Assembly (NCBI GenBank): GCA_001662425.1
Contig: BDDC01000015.1
Coordinates: 162,020-195,323, forward strand
DNA length: 33,304 bases
Origin: Chlamydomonas sphaeroides
Taxonomy: Eukaryota > Chlorophyta > Chlorophyceae > Chlamydomonadales > Chlamydomonadaceae
Reading direction: 5' to 3'
Made by a program: the position numbers and the translations under genes. Position 1 is the stretch's first letter. Every line of letters begins with the position of its first letter. The notes beneath the pieces are model-generated. The model was not told the DNA's origin. It made no database searches and was given only the letters and a program-made list of their open reading frames with translations. This document shows, piece after piece, positions 22,022 through 32,677 of this stretch.

Positions 22022-25000
22022 TCACTTGCCACGCCGATGCCCGCCGTCCTCGCCGGCATGATGAGCCCTGCCATAGGCGTGCGCGTGGGGGTGCTGCTGC
22101 GCATGCTGCCCAGCGTGGCCGTGTCCGTGTCCGTGGTGGTGGTGCGGCGGTGGTGGCATGAGGTGTGCGGCAGGGTAGCCGCCCCCTGCCCCTGCCGCTG
22201 CGCCGCCTGCCGCTGCGCCGCCGGGCGGAGCGTGCGGGTCGCCAGCGCCACCGCCACTGCCCATCTGTGGCAGCAGAGGCCACAACGGGCGAGCGGCATT
22301 GGACGCGGGCAGGGAAGTGTCCAGGCGGCGGCGGCCGGACAGACGGGCTTACGGTAAGGGGGCCGCGCACACATCCTTGCCGTTAGACACTGCTCGTCAT
22401 CAGCCATCCCTGCCCAACCTCGCCGCCTCCGCCTGCCACTCGGCCCTCTCCCCTTCCATAACCCCACTCGACCTTCGGTCAAGTACGGTACTTGCACAGG
22501 TAACCCTTCCCCGCTTTCTACCGCTTGCACCAACGCCGCCCCGACCCCACCTGAGTGAAGAACGACAGGTGTCGCATCACGTCGTCCAGCTCCCCGCCGC
22601 CAGGGGCCGCGCCGCCACCCTCGGAGCGGTCCGCCACTTTGTGGATGGCCTGCGGAACAGGACACGAGCTCAGGGCCATCGTGGCTACATCCCGTGTCCC
22701 TCCAATTCAAGAAAAACAAAGGAGAAGCAAGCACCTGGGCAGCAGCAAGCCTCGGCTGCACGCTTCAAGTGCCGGTGCCACGAGAGACAGCGCCCACACA
22801 GCCGGGCCTACTCAATTGCTTCTACTCGATTGCCTCGGCGAAGCAGTGACCATGGGCCCATCGGCCGTCGCCCTGAGTGCTGCCCCCTCTGGCCCAGCCT
22901 CAACACCCGTGGCTGTCACACCTGCGTCAGCTCATGAAACTTTTGATAGTACAGCTTGGTAGATTCGTCACCCTCGCCGCCGCCGCCCTCGCCGGCAGCG
23001 CCCCCGTCACTGGGTGCGGGCCCAGCGCCGCCCCGGCGGCCGACCCCCGGCCCTGGACTGGGCGCGGCGTAGGGCCCGGGGCCCGGGTGCGGCTGCGCGC
23101 CCGCGCCGGAACGGGCGTGCGAGCGGCGGGCGTGCGGGCCGGGCTCGTCTGCCCGGAGATGGGGGTGGCAGGACGGGGCGGGTGCCGGGACGGCGTCAGC
23201 ATGGCTTGACGCAAAGTTGGCGCGCTGCGGCATCCATCACAAGCACCGTGGCGGCGATTGAGGCCCAGAACCGGCTGCGGAGCCCCAGGTGGGGCGGACC
23301 ACAGCCTGCGGCGCACGGCAGCCGCCTACCTGTGTAGTCGGGATGAGGCGGTCGACCGGAAGACCCTGGCCCCGGTCCGCCGCCACCGCTGCGGCCCGGC
23401 AGCAACGGCGGGGGGTACCCGTACCCGTACGGCGGCGGCATGCCGTACGGATGCGCGCCGGCAGCCGCCGCCATGTCGTCCTCCGCGTTGTCGTCGTCGT
23501 ACCCGTACTGCGGCATCATGTAGTAGCCGTACGGATCGGCGGCACCCGCTGCTGCGGCATCCGCGTAGTGTGGCGGCGGTGGGTACGGATGGAGTCCGCC
23601 GGGGCCCGGCGGTCCGGCGCCATGGTGGCCACCGGGCGGCGGCAGTAGAACGCCGCCGTGGTACGGCATGCCGTACGGCGGCGGCCCATAGGGGTTGTGC
23701 GGGTCCGATCCATCCGGCGGTCCATACGGCTGCCGGTCATGAGGGTGGTCGTAGGGCGGCGGGTGGCGGCCACCGCCACGGGGGCCGGGGCCTGTGGGTT
23801 CAACATGGGGAGCATGGTGGCGCAACACGGAGGGGCGGTTGTGACGCCTCCGGCTGCAGCTCCTCTAGCAAGCAGGCGGCAGCTGCACGATTCTCGTGCT
23901 GCCGCCTCCGCCTCCGCACCCGCACCCTCACCCTCACCCGCACCCGCACCCGCCTCCGCACCCGCATTCGCCGCCTCCAGCCCAATCTTTGCAGGCTTGA
24001 ACCAGCGCGTTCACTAACCCTGCACCGCACCTCCCTTTCCACCCCTGCTGCTCCGCCCCCCAGCTACGGAACACACACCTGCGTCGGCAGCCGCACGGGC
24101 GTCGTCAGCCGCCGCCTGCGCCTCCGCCGCCGCAGCAGCCGCTGCTGCGCCGGCACCCCGCGAGACGTGCTTGTCGAGCGACGTGTGGTGCTCCCTTTGA
24201 TGGACGGCATCCTCAGCGCCACCCGCACTCGCAGCTGCCGCGGCCGCGGCCCCGGCCTCGCGCCGAGCAGCAGCGCCTCCGCCCGAGCGGCGGGTGCCCA
24301 GCGAGGGCGAGGGGCCTCCGCCCGCGCCGCCGCCTCCGCCCGAGCCTCCGGTGCCGCCTTCGCGGCGCGCCCCGCCGCCTGAGCTCCTCGTCCTGCGGCG
24401 AAGCCAGGGCCCACCAGCTCAAGGATGGGGCCAGCGGCGCAGCAGGGCCACAGGCGCGACCCACCCACGTGCGGGGTTCATGGCTACCTCGTCAAACCCC
24501 ATCGCCCTGCTGGCCATGCGCCCAAACCCGGAACGCCCAGGCCCAGAGGTTCCTGGAGCGCCCCCACCGCTTTCTTGGCAAGAGTCTGGTTCCCCTCCCC
24601 CCCGCCAATCCATGGAGCCAAGCGCCGTGCTCAGCCTACGCTCAGAGCGCGGATGCCCGCAGCCGGCGACACGACTAGCTCCGGACCCGCCCCAGATCAG
24701 GCCGTCTCCGCAGCACTCACCCGTGGCCATAGCCGCGCGGGCTCGAGCCGTACGGATGCGGCGGGTATCCGTATGGTGGCGGCGGATATCCGTAGTACGA
24801 ATCGTACGGGTGCGGCGGGTAGCCGCCCAGTGAGCCGCCGTGCGAGCCCTGGCGCCCGCCGCGACCCGAGGAACGGGCCGGGGCTGGCCCGTCGGCCCCC
24901 GACAGCGCCTCCGCGGCTCCCGCAAGGGTAGCCAGTGGGTCGCGGCCCTTGCCCCCGGTACCGCCGCCTGCAGCCCCGCCCTCGCGCGGCTGCGCCTCGG

Positions 25001-28000
25001 CCTCCCGCGGAGCCTCCTCCGCGCCTGCGGCGGCGTCGCCGCCGCCGCGAGCCCTGCGGCCGGAGCGTCCGCTCGGCCGCGGCGCGGCACCCCGTGCGGG
25101 TGGCGGCGGCGGTCCGTCGCCGGCGTCCTGCTGCTGCTCCATGCCAGGCTCGGCGCCGTCCCAGGGCCCCGGCGGGCCCCCTGGCGGCAGCATGGCTGGG
25201 TGATAGTGTCCGTACGCCGCCGCCGCAGCCTCGGGGTCCATTCCCTCGGGCAGGTAGCCCTCTGGCGGGGGGCCGTACACAGCGTACGGCTCGCCGTCCT
25301 CGTCGTACGCATAGTACGGCATGTAGCCATACGGCGGGGGGTACCGTCCGTCGTAGGGTGCGGCGGCGGGGTGCTCGTACACGAGTGGCGTGCCGTCCTC
25401 GTCGTACCCCGCGATTGGCGGGTATGGGTAGTACGCGTAGTACGGCACGCCGTGCTCGTCCACCTGGTAGGCCAGCGGCAAGCAGGCGACATCAGTTGCG
25501 GTCATGGCACAACCGTAACCAAGCACACCACCAAGCGCGGTAGCAAGACCACACGCACTAGCTACCGTCACAGCTCTTGCCCCTCTAAGGCGGAACAATC
25601 GAATGCAGACGCACCTCCTCGTACTCGCCGTACGCGCCGGGGTCCATGTGAGGCGGATAACCAGGGTACGGACCGTGCGGCGGCCTGCCGTACGCGCCGC
25701 CGTAGGCGTCTTCCGGGTCGGCGCCGTCGGGTCCAGCCGCCAGCTCGTAGCCGGGTGGCAGGGGCCCGTACGGACCCGGCGGCCCGTACTCGGGTCCGTA
25801 CCCCGGTGGAAGGGGCCCGTACCCAGCGTCGCCGTGCTGACCTGGCCCCGGTGGCGGTGGCCACAGCGCCCCGGGAGGATAGCCGCCCGCCTCTGAGCCA
25901 TCCATGCCCGCGCCGTCGGTCGGGTACTCCCCGGCGGCCGCGGCGGCAGCGGCTGCGGCCGCCGCTGCTGCGGCGCCACCACCGCGGCGGCGCCCATGAT
26001 GCCCAGCGGCGCCGTCGGCGGGAGCGGCGCCTGGCTCACCGCCGGCACCGCCGTCAACGTCCATGCCGCCGATGCCGTCATGCGGCGGCGCGCCGGCGGC
26101 GCCGTCGTGCCCATGGCCCAGCGGCGGCAGGCCCAGGCCCAGGCTCAGGCCCAGGGCATGCGGGTATTGCCCGTGGCCCGGCCCGTGCGCATGCCCATGC
26201 CCGGCCCCTGCCCCCTGGTGCGCCACGTAGACCTCCTCCTCGTAGGTGGCCTCGTAGCCCCCGCCAGGCCCTGGCAGGTAGCCGCCGTGGTGGCCCTCGG
26301 GCCCCAGCTGCGGCACAGGGGCGCGCAGGAGGGCACCGGGTCAGACAGCAGTCGTGCGGCACGGCAGGCGGCGGGAAGGACGTGAGTCTGGCCGCATCCA
26401 ACCTGCCCAGTTGCCTGGTGTAAGGCGCCCCAAGCCACTGCATGGACTCCCGCGGCACCCCAGCCCGGGCAGCAGCAGTAGCCGCAGCCCGGCACCAGGA
26501 ACCACGTCCGGGTGCCCCCTGCCGTACCTGCAGCGGGTGCTGACCGTGCGGCTGCAGCAGCTCCGCGGGCAGCCCATGCACCCCAGCGCCCTGCGGCGGA
26601 GTGCCCACAGAGGCCCCGGCCGACATGGTCGGGCCGCCGTGCTTGTGCCCGACAGTCGCAGCCGCAGCAGCAGCTGCTGCGGCCGCGGCTGCCGCGGCGG
26701 CTGCGGCGTTTGACAGGCCTCCCGCCAGCTGCGGCTTGCCCAACGCTGCGTTGGCGGCGGCGCCCTTGGCGCCGCGGCCGTTGGGCGCGGCATTGGCGGC
26801 GGCCGCCGCCGCCACGGCCGCCGCAGCGGCGGCGGCTTGCATGGCCGAAGAATTGAGCAGACCAGCCACGGCGCCGTCGGACGATGCGTCCGCTGCACCC
26901 ATCCCAGTGGCCGCAGCGGCGGCGGCGGCGGCGGACTGTGCGCGCCCCCCTGCGGGCTGCTTGGCTGGCTTGAGCTTGGCCTGGGCGCTGGAGCCCGGGG
27001 CCCGAGACTTCGGCGCACCGTGCCCGGTGGCCGCTGTCCTGGCCGCCATTTGCTGCGGAGGGTTGGAGCACAGGGCGCAAAGAGGCGGCGGCGGCGCTCA
27101 GGCAGGCGCTTGCCGTCGCGCCGCTGCAGGGTTGGGGCGGGCTGGGCATGCGCCAAACTGCTCGGCTCTCGTCCACGGCCAAGAGCGCTGGAGCCCGCAC
27201 CACAACGCCGCCCGGTGCCCGGGCGCTACCAGCTGCGCCACGCAGCCCGCCAGGTTCGGCGCTAGCACCACCGTGGTCGTGCATCGGCAACCCTTGCACA
27301 ACCGGCGGCAGAGCCGGCAGCGACGGCAGCGCCACGCGCCCCACCTGCGCCACCTCGTCGGGTAGCAGGTCCCAGCGCACGGTAGGTACTGTTTCCGCGT
27401 TCTGGAGTGGCAGCAGGCAGCAGGCAGCACACAGGCAGGCAGGCAAGGACTGAGACGACCAATTGTGACACCAGACCTGACGCCCTCCGCCGGAGCGCTC
27501 GCGCGGTGCGCGCCTTCCGCGCCGCCCCTCCCCTTCCCCCTACCCCGCCCCTCGGCTGGCACCCACCGGCCGCGGGTTGGTCTCATAGTCCATGTACGCG
27601 AAGTTGGTCTTGGCCTTGGTGCCCTTCTGCACGATGGCCGCGGCGTCGTACGCCAGCCCCGCCTCGTGCGCGGTTGGGAACGAGCCCAGCCAGCGGCGCT
27701 TGTCGCCGTCGCGGATCTCCGCCGCGTACATGCCCCACTTGCGCTGCCGCACGCCCACATAGCCCGTCTGGTTGCGGCACTGGCCGTTGTCGTCCAGATC
27801 GGCCCCGCTGGCCATTTGGCCGCCGGCGGCGGGGGACATGTGGCTGCCGCCGGCAATCATGCGCACGGCTGCGGCGGCGGCGGAGGCGCCATTGGCGCCG
27901 TTGAGGGCGCCGGGGCCCGGCGAACCGCGCTTGCGCTTGCGATCGGCGCCGGCGGCAGCCGTGTCGGTGGCGCCGGCGGCGGCGGCCGCGGCGGCGTTGC

Positions 28001-28793
28001 GCGCCTGCGCTGCCAGCATCTGCACCGCCGCCTGGGCCATAATGGCTGCCTGCAGGTTGCCAACATTGATGCCGCCTGGGCCGGCGCCACCGCCGCTGCC
28101 GCCGGGCATGGTGCCGCCGCCGCTGCCGTCACGTCCGCCCGCTGCCCCGCCGCCGCCGCTGGCCGAGGAGCTGGTTGGCTTGCCGGCGGCGGCGGCGGCA
28201 GCGAGCGCCGGCCCCAGGGCGGCGAGGTTGGGCACGCCCTGGAGCGCGCCGCCTCGTGCCAGGCCGCCGCTACCCGGCTGCCCTGCGGCGCCGCCCCCGC
28301 TGCCGCCACCGTTTGCATTGGCGTTTGCCTGATGCAGTGCCGCGAGCATGGCGAAGACGCCGGCAGCCGGGTTGACGGCCATCGGCGCGCCACCGCCGGA
28401 AGGCGGCCCTGTCAGCTGCTGAAGAGCCGCCGCGAGCTGCGCCGGCGGCATCGCCCCGCCTCCCGACGCACCCGTGCCCGCATCCATTGCTGATGGCGAC
28501 ACCGCTGCGCCCTCGGTCCCTGTGCCGCCGTCCACTGCTAGCCCAAGCGGTACCAGCGGCAAGTGCTCGAGGGCAGCGGGCCCGTCTCCGCCTCCGCCGT
28601 CGTCGTCAGCACCGGAGGTTGAGAGCACTATCGCGCCTTCCTCGCCCGGGTACGCAGCTGCGGCACCGTCAGCCGCCAAGTGCCCGTGGCCTCCACCATC
28701 GGGTGCTGGGAGGCCTGCGAGCATGGCCACTGCGGCGGCACTGGCCTCCGCCGCAGCCTCCCCTCCACCGCCCTCCACAGCTGTCGCACTCAT
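22022..28793 (-). CDS. Giant single-AP2/ERF-domain protein, probable transcription factor
   Basis: Ten exons (minus, 5' to 3'): 28793-27567, 27401-27345, 27052-26528, 26307-25615, 25463-24721, 24392-24079, 23791-23330, 23148-22922, 22649-22551, 22264-22022; 4590 coding bases, 1529 aa, ATG to TGA, all phases join. An AP2/ERF DNA-binding domain occupies about residues 341-402: GYVGVRQRKWGMYAAEIRD, RRWLGSF, then EAGLAYDAAAI and TNFAYMDY, the expected strand-strand-helix order with WLG and AYD hallmarks. A basic RKRKR cluster at 285-289 is a likely nuclear signal. Nearly all else is low complexity: Gly/Ala-rich 1-340, poly-Ala in exons 3 and 4, Pro/Gly/Tyr-rich 604-1340, His-rich end. Exceptions are short ordered-looking pieces, ETVPTVRWDLLPDEVAQ (exon 2), STKLYYQKFHELTQ (exon 8) and ELDDVMRHLSFFTQ (exon 9). 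Very large AP2 proteins are known in volvocine algae; the target genes are unknown. Weakest junctions: exon 2 donor and exon 8 acceptor. Confidence 0.85.
23903..23968. repeat. Hexanucleotide-like repeat in AP2 intron 6
   Basis: Runs of cacccg, caccct and cctccg follow one another on the plus strand (gggtgc / gggtga on the transcribed strand). The array sits inside the intron between exons 6 and 7 of the AP2 gene. It is a degenerate microsatellite, not the volvocine telomere repeat. Confidence 0.7.
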
Positions 28794-29742
28794 GAGCCAG
28801 AGACGGCGGCCCAGCGGAGGAGCGGCCTGGCCGGGTGTGGCCCCATACCCCGCGTGGAGTGCCCCGTACGGTTTGGGAAAAGTTCGTCACGCTGATGAAG
28901 AGTAGTGTTGGCGAGTACGTGCTGCCTTCAGCTGCGTGGCTGATGGGTGGGGCCGGCAAGCCTGCGGGTGCAACACATGGGGGGTATTGCAACTTCGGCA
29001 AGGTAGGGTGGCCATGGTCGGGCCGAGTCCAAGCCAAGCAGCATGCGAGAGTGGCAGCCAACAGAGGTCCTCGCGTCAGGCGCCTGCGCTAACAATGTGA
29101 TGTTGACCCTGCGCCGCTGACGATGCCGTTATAGCAAAGGGTGCTTTAAAAGCCCCCTTATAGTGGTTCTTTCAGCTGCGTTTGCGTGGGCGTGAACGCA
29201 GCACCCGATCGACCATGGCTGCAGCTCATACCCGAAGCAATGCCAGAGTCTTTGCATCAACGTGCAGCTATAACAGTCGCTGTGGCACGGGAAGGTGCCA
29301 CGAAACGACGGCTGGGGCTACAGCGCAAGGCTGTTGAGCTAAGCAAGCGTCAGCCCCGACGTATTATATCGTTTATGCCTATATGGTTTGACTGCGAAAC
29401 AGCAGATGAAGAAGGAGCAACAAGGGAGCGACGGGCGCCGCGGGCCTGGCGCCAATAGCAACTTTCGCAAGCCTCACCTCCAATTGGCTCCAAGCGGGCG
29501 ACGCCTTGCTGTATCAACTCTTTACGCACAAGTAGTGGGCGCCCACCAGTTGAGACTTGTCACAGTCGGCTGAGGATGCTGTTCGGCAGCTCTCCTACAA
29601 GAGACTAGCCAGACTTGCCAAGAGACATGTATGCGCAATGTATTTCGCAGGTTTTGCGGCGCCCACCGACACGCCGACAGTACAGGCGAGGGAGGCAGGC
29701 GCTCTGGCTACTCCCGCCCTGCAGCCTTTCACCCCGCAGCCC

Positions 29743-29799
29743 CCGCCCTGCACCTAGCCGCCCCGCACCTACCCGCCCCGCACCTACCCGCCCCACTGA
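29743..29799. repeat. 15-bp tandem repeat, three copies plus a partial
   Basis: Units start at 29743, 29758 and 29773, with a partial at 29788; the consensus is ccgccccgcacctac, and the first copy differs at two bases. It lies about 400 bases upstream of the small plus-strand gene. No function is inferred. Confidence 0.85.
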
Positions 29800-29890
29800 C
29801 CTCACACCAACCGTCCTACCCGTACCGCAACATTCACCAGCAGCCATGTTGCTGTCGACAAGGCTGCATCGACCCTGATTATTACAAGCT

Positions 29891-29927
29891 AATGATAAGC
29901 TAGAACGAAAATGATAAGCTAGAACGA
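29891..29927. repeat. Two tandem copies of AT-rich element gataagctagaacga
   Basis: The 17 bases atgataagctagaacga occur twice in a row with a 19-base period (units at about 29891-29908 and 29910-29927). The inner 14 bases match exactly the copy at 17423-17436. On the minus strand a TGTAA sits just beyond, near 29883-29887. Confidence 0.8.
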
Positions 29928-30202
29928 TGAAGGTTCCCTGAAGGGCGTCGTCTGCCCTCTGCACTTCACTCACTGCTTGCCCTTACATCGTCTGCGCATG
30001 GGCATTCCCGTAGGTCTGGGATCTTCACACATAATGGCAGGGGGCTGGCGGAAGGTCCCAGGGCATCCGCAGGCGCATCCCGGGAAGAGGAAGGGGGGAG
30101 GCGGGGCAGGCGGGCACGGCAGGCGGGGCCGGCAAAACACAACACCCCACGCAACACACAACACTTGCATACGAAGCGCAAGTGAAACTTCACATTACCG
30201 CG

Positions 30203-30704
30203 ATGGCGCACTTGCTTCTGCGATTCGGCGCGAGAGCGCTGACCCCTCGGAGGGAAGGGGACAAGCTCCTGCCGCCACTCATCTCAGCAGCTGATGCGCT
30301 GAGATTACGAGAACAGTTTTATAGGAGTGGCGCCGATTGGCCCTTTGAGTCGATTGTGCCAGGCAAACCATCTGCCCCGCCCGGCTGCGACGCATACGAG
30401 AGGCGGCAAAAGGAGAAGGAGGCAAAGCGGACCGCGCGCGACAAGGTGTGCATGCCGCAGCACGGCGAGGCACTTTTTACGTCGTGCCTACATCTCCACT
30501 CGCCATTGAACCCCCGCGTCTTCGTTGCCCATGCGTGCCTTCTCCGCTGTCTATTAGGCAATTGCTGAGGCGCTCTCAAAGCAGCCACAGCTGATTGCGG
30601 AGTACAAGGCGTCGCGGCGGGTGGACTGGGACGAGGTGTCGGAGCTGGACCGCCTGCTGCTGACGCGCGGGCAGATCAGGGAGAAATACGTCCGCAAGCG
30701 GTGA
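30203..30704 (+). CDS. Small basic two-exon protein, possible mitoribosomal protein mL59/mL64 type
   Basis: Exon 1 is 30203-30445 (81 codons, ends GACAAG before donor GTGTGC); a 112-base intron ends in ctattag; exon 2 is 30558-30704 (48 codons plus TGA); total 129 aa. The ATG at 30203 is chosen because the frame further left begins only with GTG. The protein starts MAHLLLRFGARALTPRR, like a mitochondrial leader, followed by LISAADALRLREQFYRSGAD, a charged helix (YERRQKEKEAKRTARDK) and a conserved-looking end, QPQLIAEYKASRRVDWDEV and LLLTRGQIREKYVRKR. The short basic helical form and the end motif recall the mitochondrial large-subunit proteins grouped as mL59/mL64, which are present in plant and green-algal mitoribosomes. 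The gene structure is well supported; the family name is tentative and based on recall of general features. Confidence 0.7.
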
Positions 30705-31722
30705 GGGCTGCGGCGGCGCTCTTGGACGTGGTCCGCACCTCCGCACAACCAACGTCTGCAGCGATGTGCACGTGCCGCAGGCTGGCGTTGGCTGCACGCC
30801 GCGTCACGCCTTGCCCCTTGCGCCGCAACGCTACGGAGCCCCTCGCCGACGCACTGCCGGCTCCCGCAATGCTAGCTACCGCCCTGCAGACCATGCCCCA
30901 GACGGCCCCACCATGCCATCCCGGCGCCCCCCCGCGCAGGCTCACAAAGCAGCACTGACGGGCTGCACGGGCCGCTGGGCCGAGCAGCGCCCTTGCTGCG
31001 CGGCCTTCACGGCGACAAGGCCGCGCCCGTCCCACCCCAGCCGCTGCTGCCAACGTGGGGCGCAGCGGCCCTGCTGCAGCGCACATGCACGGCGATGCAC
31101 GGTGGCGCCCCACTGCAGAGGGGCCGGAGTCCTCTCGGCGGCCGGCAGCTGGCGTGTTGCGGCGGCAGAGGGGCGTGGCGTACGGCAAGCGGCTGAGCCA
31201 AAGGAGCGGGATGGCGCGTGGCGTGGAGACGGCTTGGCGCAGGTACCGAGTGGGGCGCGGCGGGTAGTGGCTCGCCAGTGGCGCATGCCGACAGGCCGGA
31301 GAGGAGCCAGCGCGGCCACGCCGCCGGCTGCTTGAAGTCTTGTCACGCAGTCGTTGGAGCCAAGCCGCCGGCGCCCCAGGTGTCGTGGCCAGCGGCGGCT
31401 GGCTTGTGTATGCCTACGGGGCGTCGGTCCGCGGTGGCGGCAGGCGACGGAGGCGAGTGCCCCGGCAGCTGCAGCGCCGGCGGCCGTACCACGTGCTGCC
31501 ATGTCACGCCGCGCCACGCCAGCTGCGAGGGGCGCCGCTGTCGGCCTGCGCCCGCCGGGCAATGCACCGCGCGGCCAGCCGGAGCGGCGCCGCTCGTCAA
31601 TCGCAACCTTGCTCGCGGCAGCGGCAGAACCCGTCAGGGTGTCCGTGGTGGGCGGTGCTGGCCCTTGCTGACCCACCGGAGCCCAGGGGTCTGAGCCGCA
31701 GCCTGGGCGGTGGCACTACAGC

Positions 31723-31760
31723 CACCCTCCTGCTGGCACCCTCCTGCTGGCACCCTGCCA
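31723..31760. repeat. 14-bp tandem repeat, two copies plus a partial
   Basis: The unit caccctcctgctgg is repeated exactly at 31723-31736 and 31737-31750, followed by a truncated copy. It is a minor minisatellite in apparently noncoding DNA. Confidence 0.85.
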
Positions 31761-32672
31761 GACCGCTGCGGCTTGTCCACACGGACCTGGCCGTAGGTTG
31801 GCGGCCCGGGGCTGGGGCGCCGCAGGGGCCACTGGCACATCGGCCAGCGCCCGGCACGAGGCATGTGGGAAGCGGGCGCGTTGACAGGGGCTGCGCGAGC
31901 CAACCGCGTTGTGACCGGGGTGGGCGGGGTGCAGCGCTGTACGGAGGGTGTGCGGGGGGGGGCGGTAAGCCACGGGCACGTTGGCACGCCGCGGGGTGTG
32001 CCTGTCAGTCCAGTGGCTTATCACTGTAGAATCAGCGTGGCAGTCAGATTGACGTACCTGAGACAACCGCCATTACTGGCAGCCCGGGGACTCTCAGACT
32101 AGACAGGTTAGCGTCGTGATGTGGTGGAAGCCGGGTAGTCAAGCTTCGGCATGGTGCGGCTCGTCCAGAGGCTTCGCGGCCGCACCGGCGTCGAGTTGTG
32201 GTGCATTGCAGCCTGCCTTGGGGGGTGGCCCGACGCGAGGCTGCCCTGGACACAATTAACGCGTGTAGCACGCTCTGGCCGGGCCGACCGGGCCTCTGCG
32301 GCGGCCGTTTCGCTTGGCTGAACGGAAACGGTTAGGGGCCGCTTGTGTAACGAAGCCGGGAGTCCTAACGTGGGTGCAAGGCTTCAACGATGCTCGCCTG
32401 CAGGCAAGTCAAGGAACCAACATCGAGCTCGAGTCCCTTTGAGCCCCATCCAATGATCTGGCCTGCACAGCGTTTCTTCGCTACGCACTCCGCAGACAAA
32501 CAGCAGGACGTGAGGACAACATGACTACTTCACCAGGGCAACGGCAGCGAAGATGTAGAGGGTTTTCGTTCAGGTGTTGTCGGGGATATGCGCTGTTGGG
32601 CTATTAGCGCATCCAGGAATGGACTAGCCGGATGGCGCTCGCTGCTGGCCGAATGGTCAACTGCCATGCTGG

Positions 32673-32677
32673 TTACA
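32673..32677 (-). promoter_or_regulatory. Possible TGTAA poly(A) signal for a minus-strand gene entering from the right
   Basis: The plus strand reads ttaca, that is TGTAA on the minus strand, about 575 bases downstream of a candidate stop codon at 33253-33255. Spacing fits a normal algal 3' UTR, but the gene it would serve is only glimpsed at the window edge. Confidence 0.25.

Larger units (their letters stand above)
28794..30202. other. Divergent intergenic region between AP2 gene and small basic-protein gene
   Basis: This 1.4-kb stretch separates two divergently transcribed genes and must carry both promoters. A notable A/T patch at 29130-29165 contains ttatag twice around gctttaaaagc. 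Another AT-rich block is near 29361-29385. A 15-bp tandem repeat and two copies of an AT-rich element are listed separately. No convincing open frame is present. Confidence 0.6.

Noticed and set aside
22927..23316. Alternative frame for AP2 exon 8 with acceptor at 23212
   Set aside because: That frame hits a stop before the exon 8 donor. The acceptor at 23149, with a long pyrimidine tract, gives an in-phase exon ending ESTKLYYQKFHELTQ.
24840..26423. 527-codon plus-strand frame, the longest on that strand
   Set aside because: It is antisense to AP2 exons 4 and 5. Its Arg-rich translation is the mirror of Pro/Gly/Tyr codons, and the minus-strand exons join in phase.
26145..27446. 433-codon minus-strand frame across AP2 exons 2-4
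   Set aside because: It reads through the acceptor and donor sites and is in the correct frame only over exon 2; elsewhere it is a shifted shadow.
30942..31676. 244-codon minus-strand frame after the small plus-strand gene
   Set aside because: Ala/Arg-rich with no recognisable motif, no splice partner and overlapping equally long frames on the other strand.
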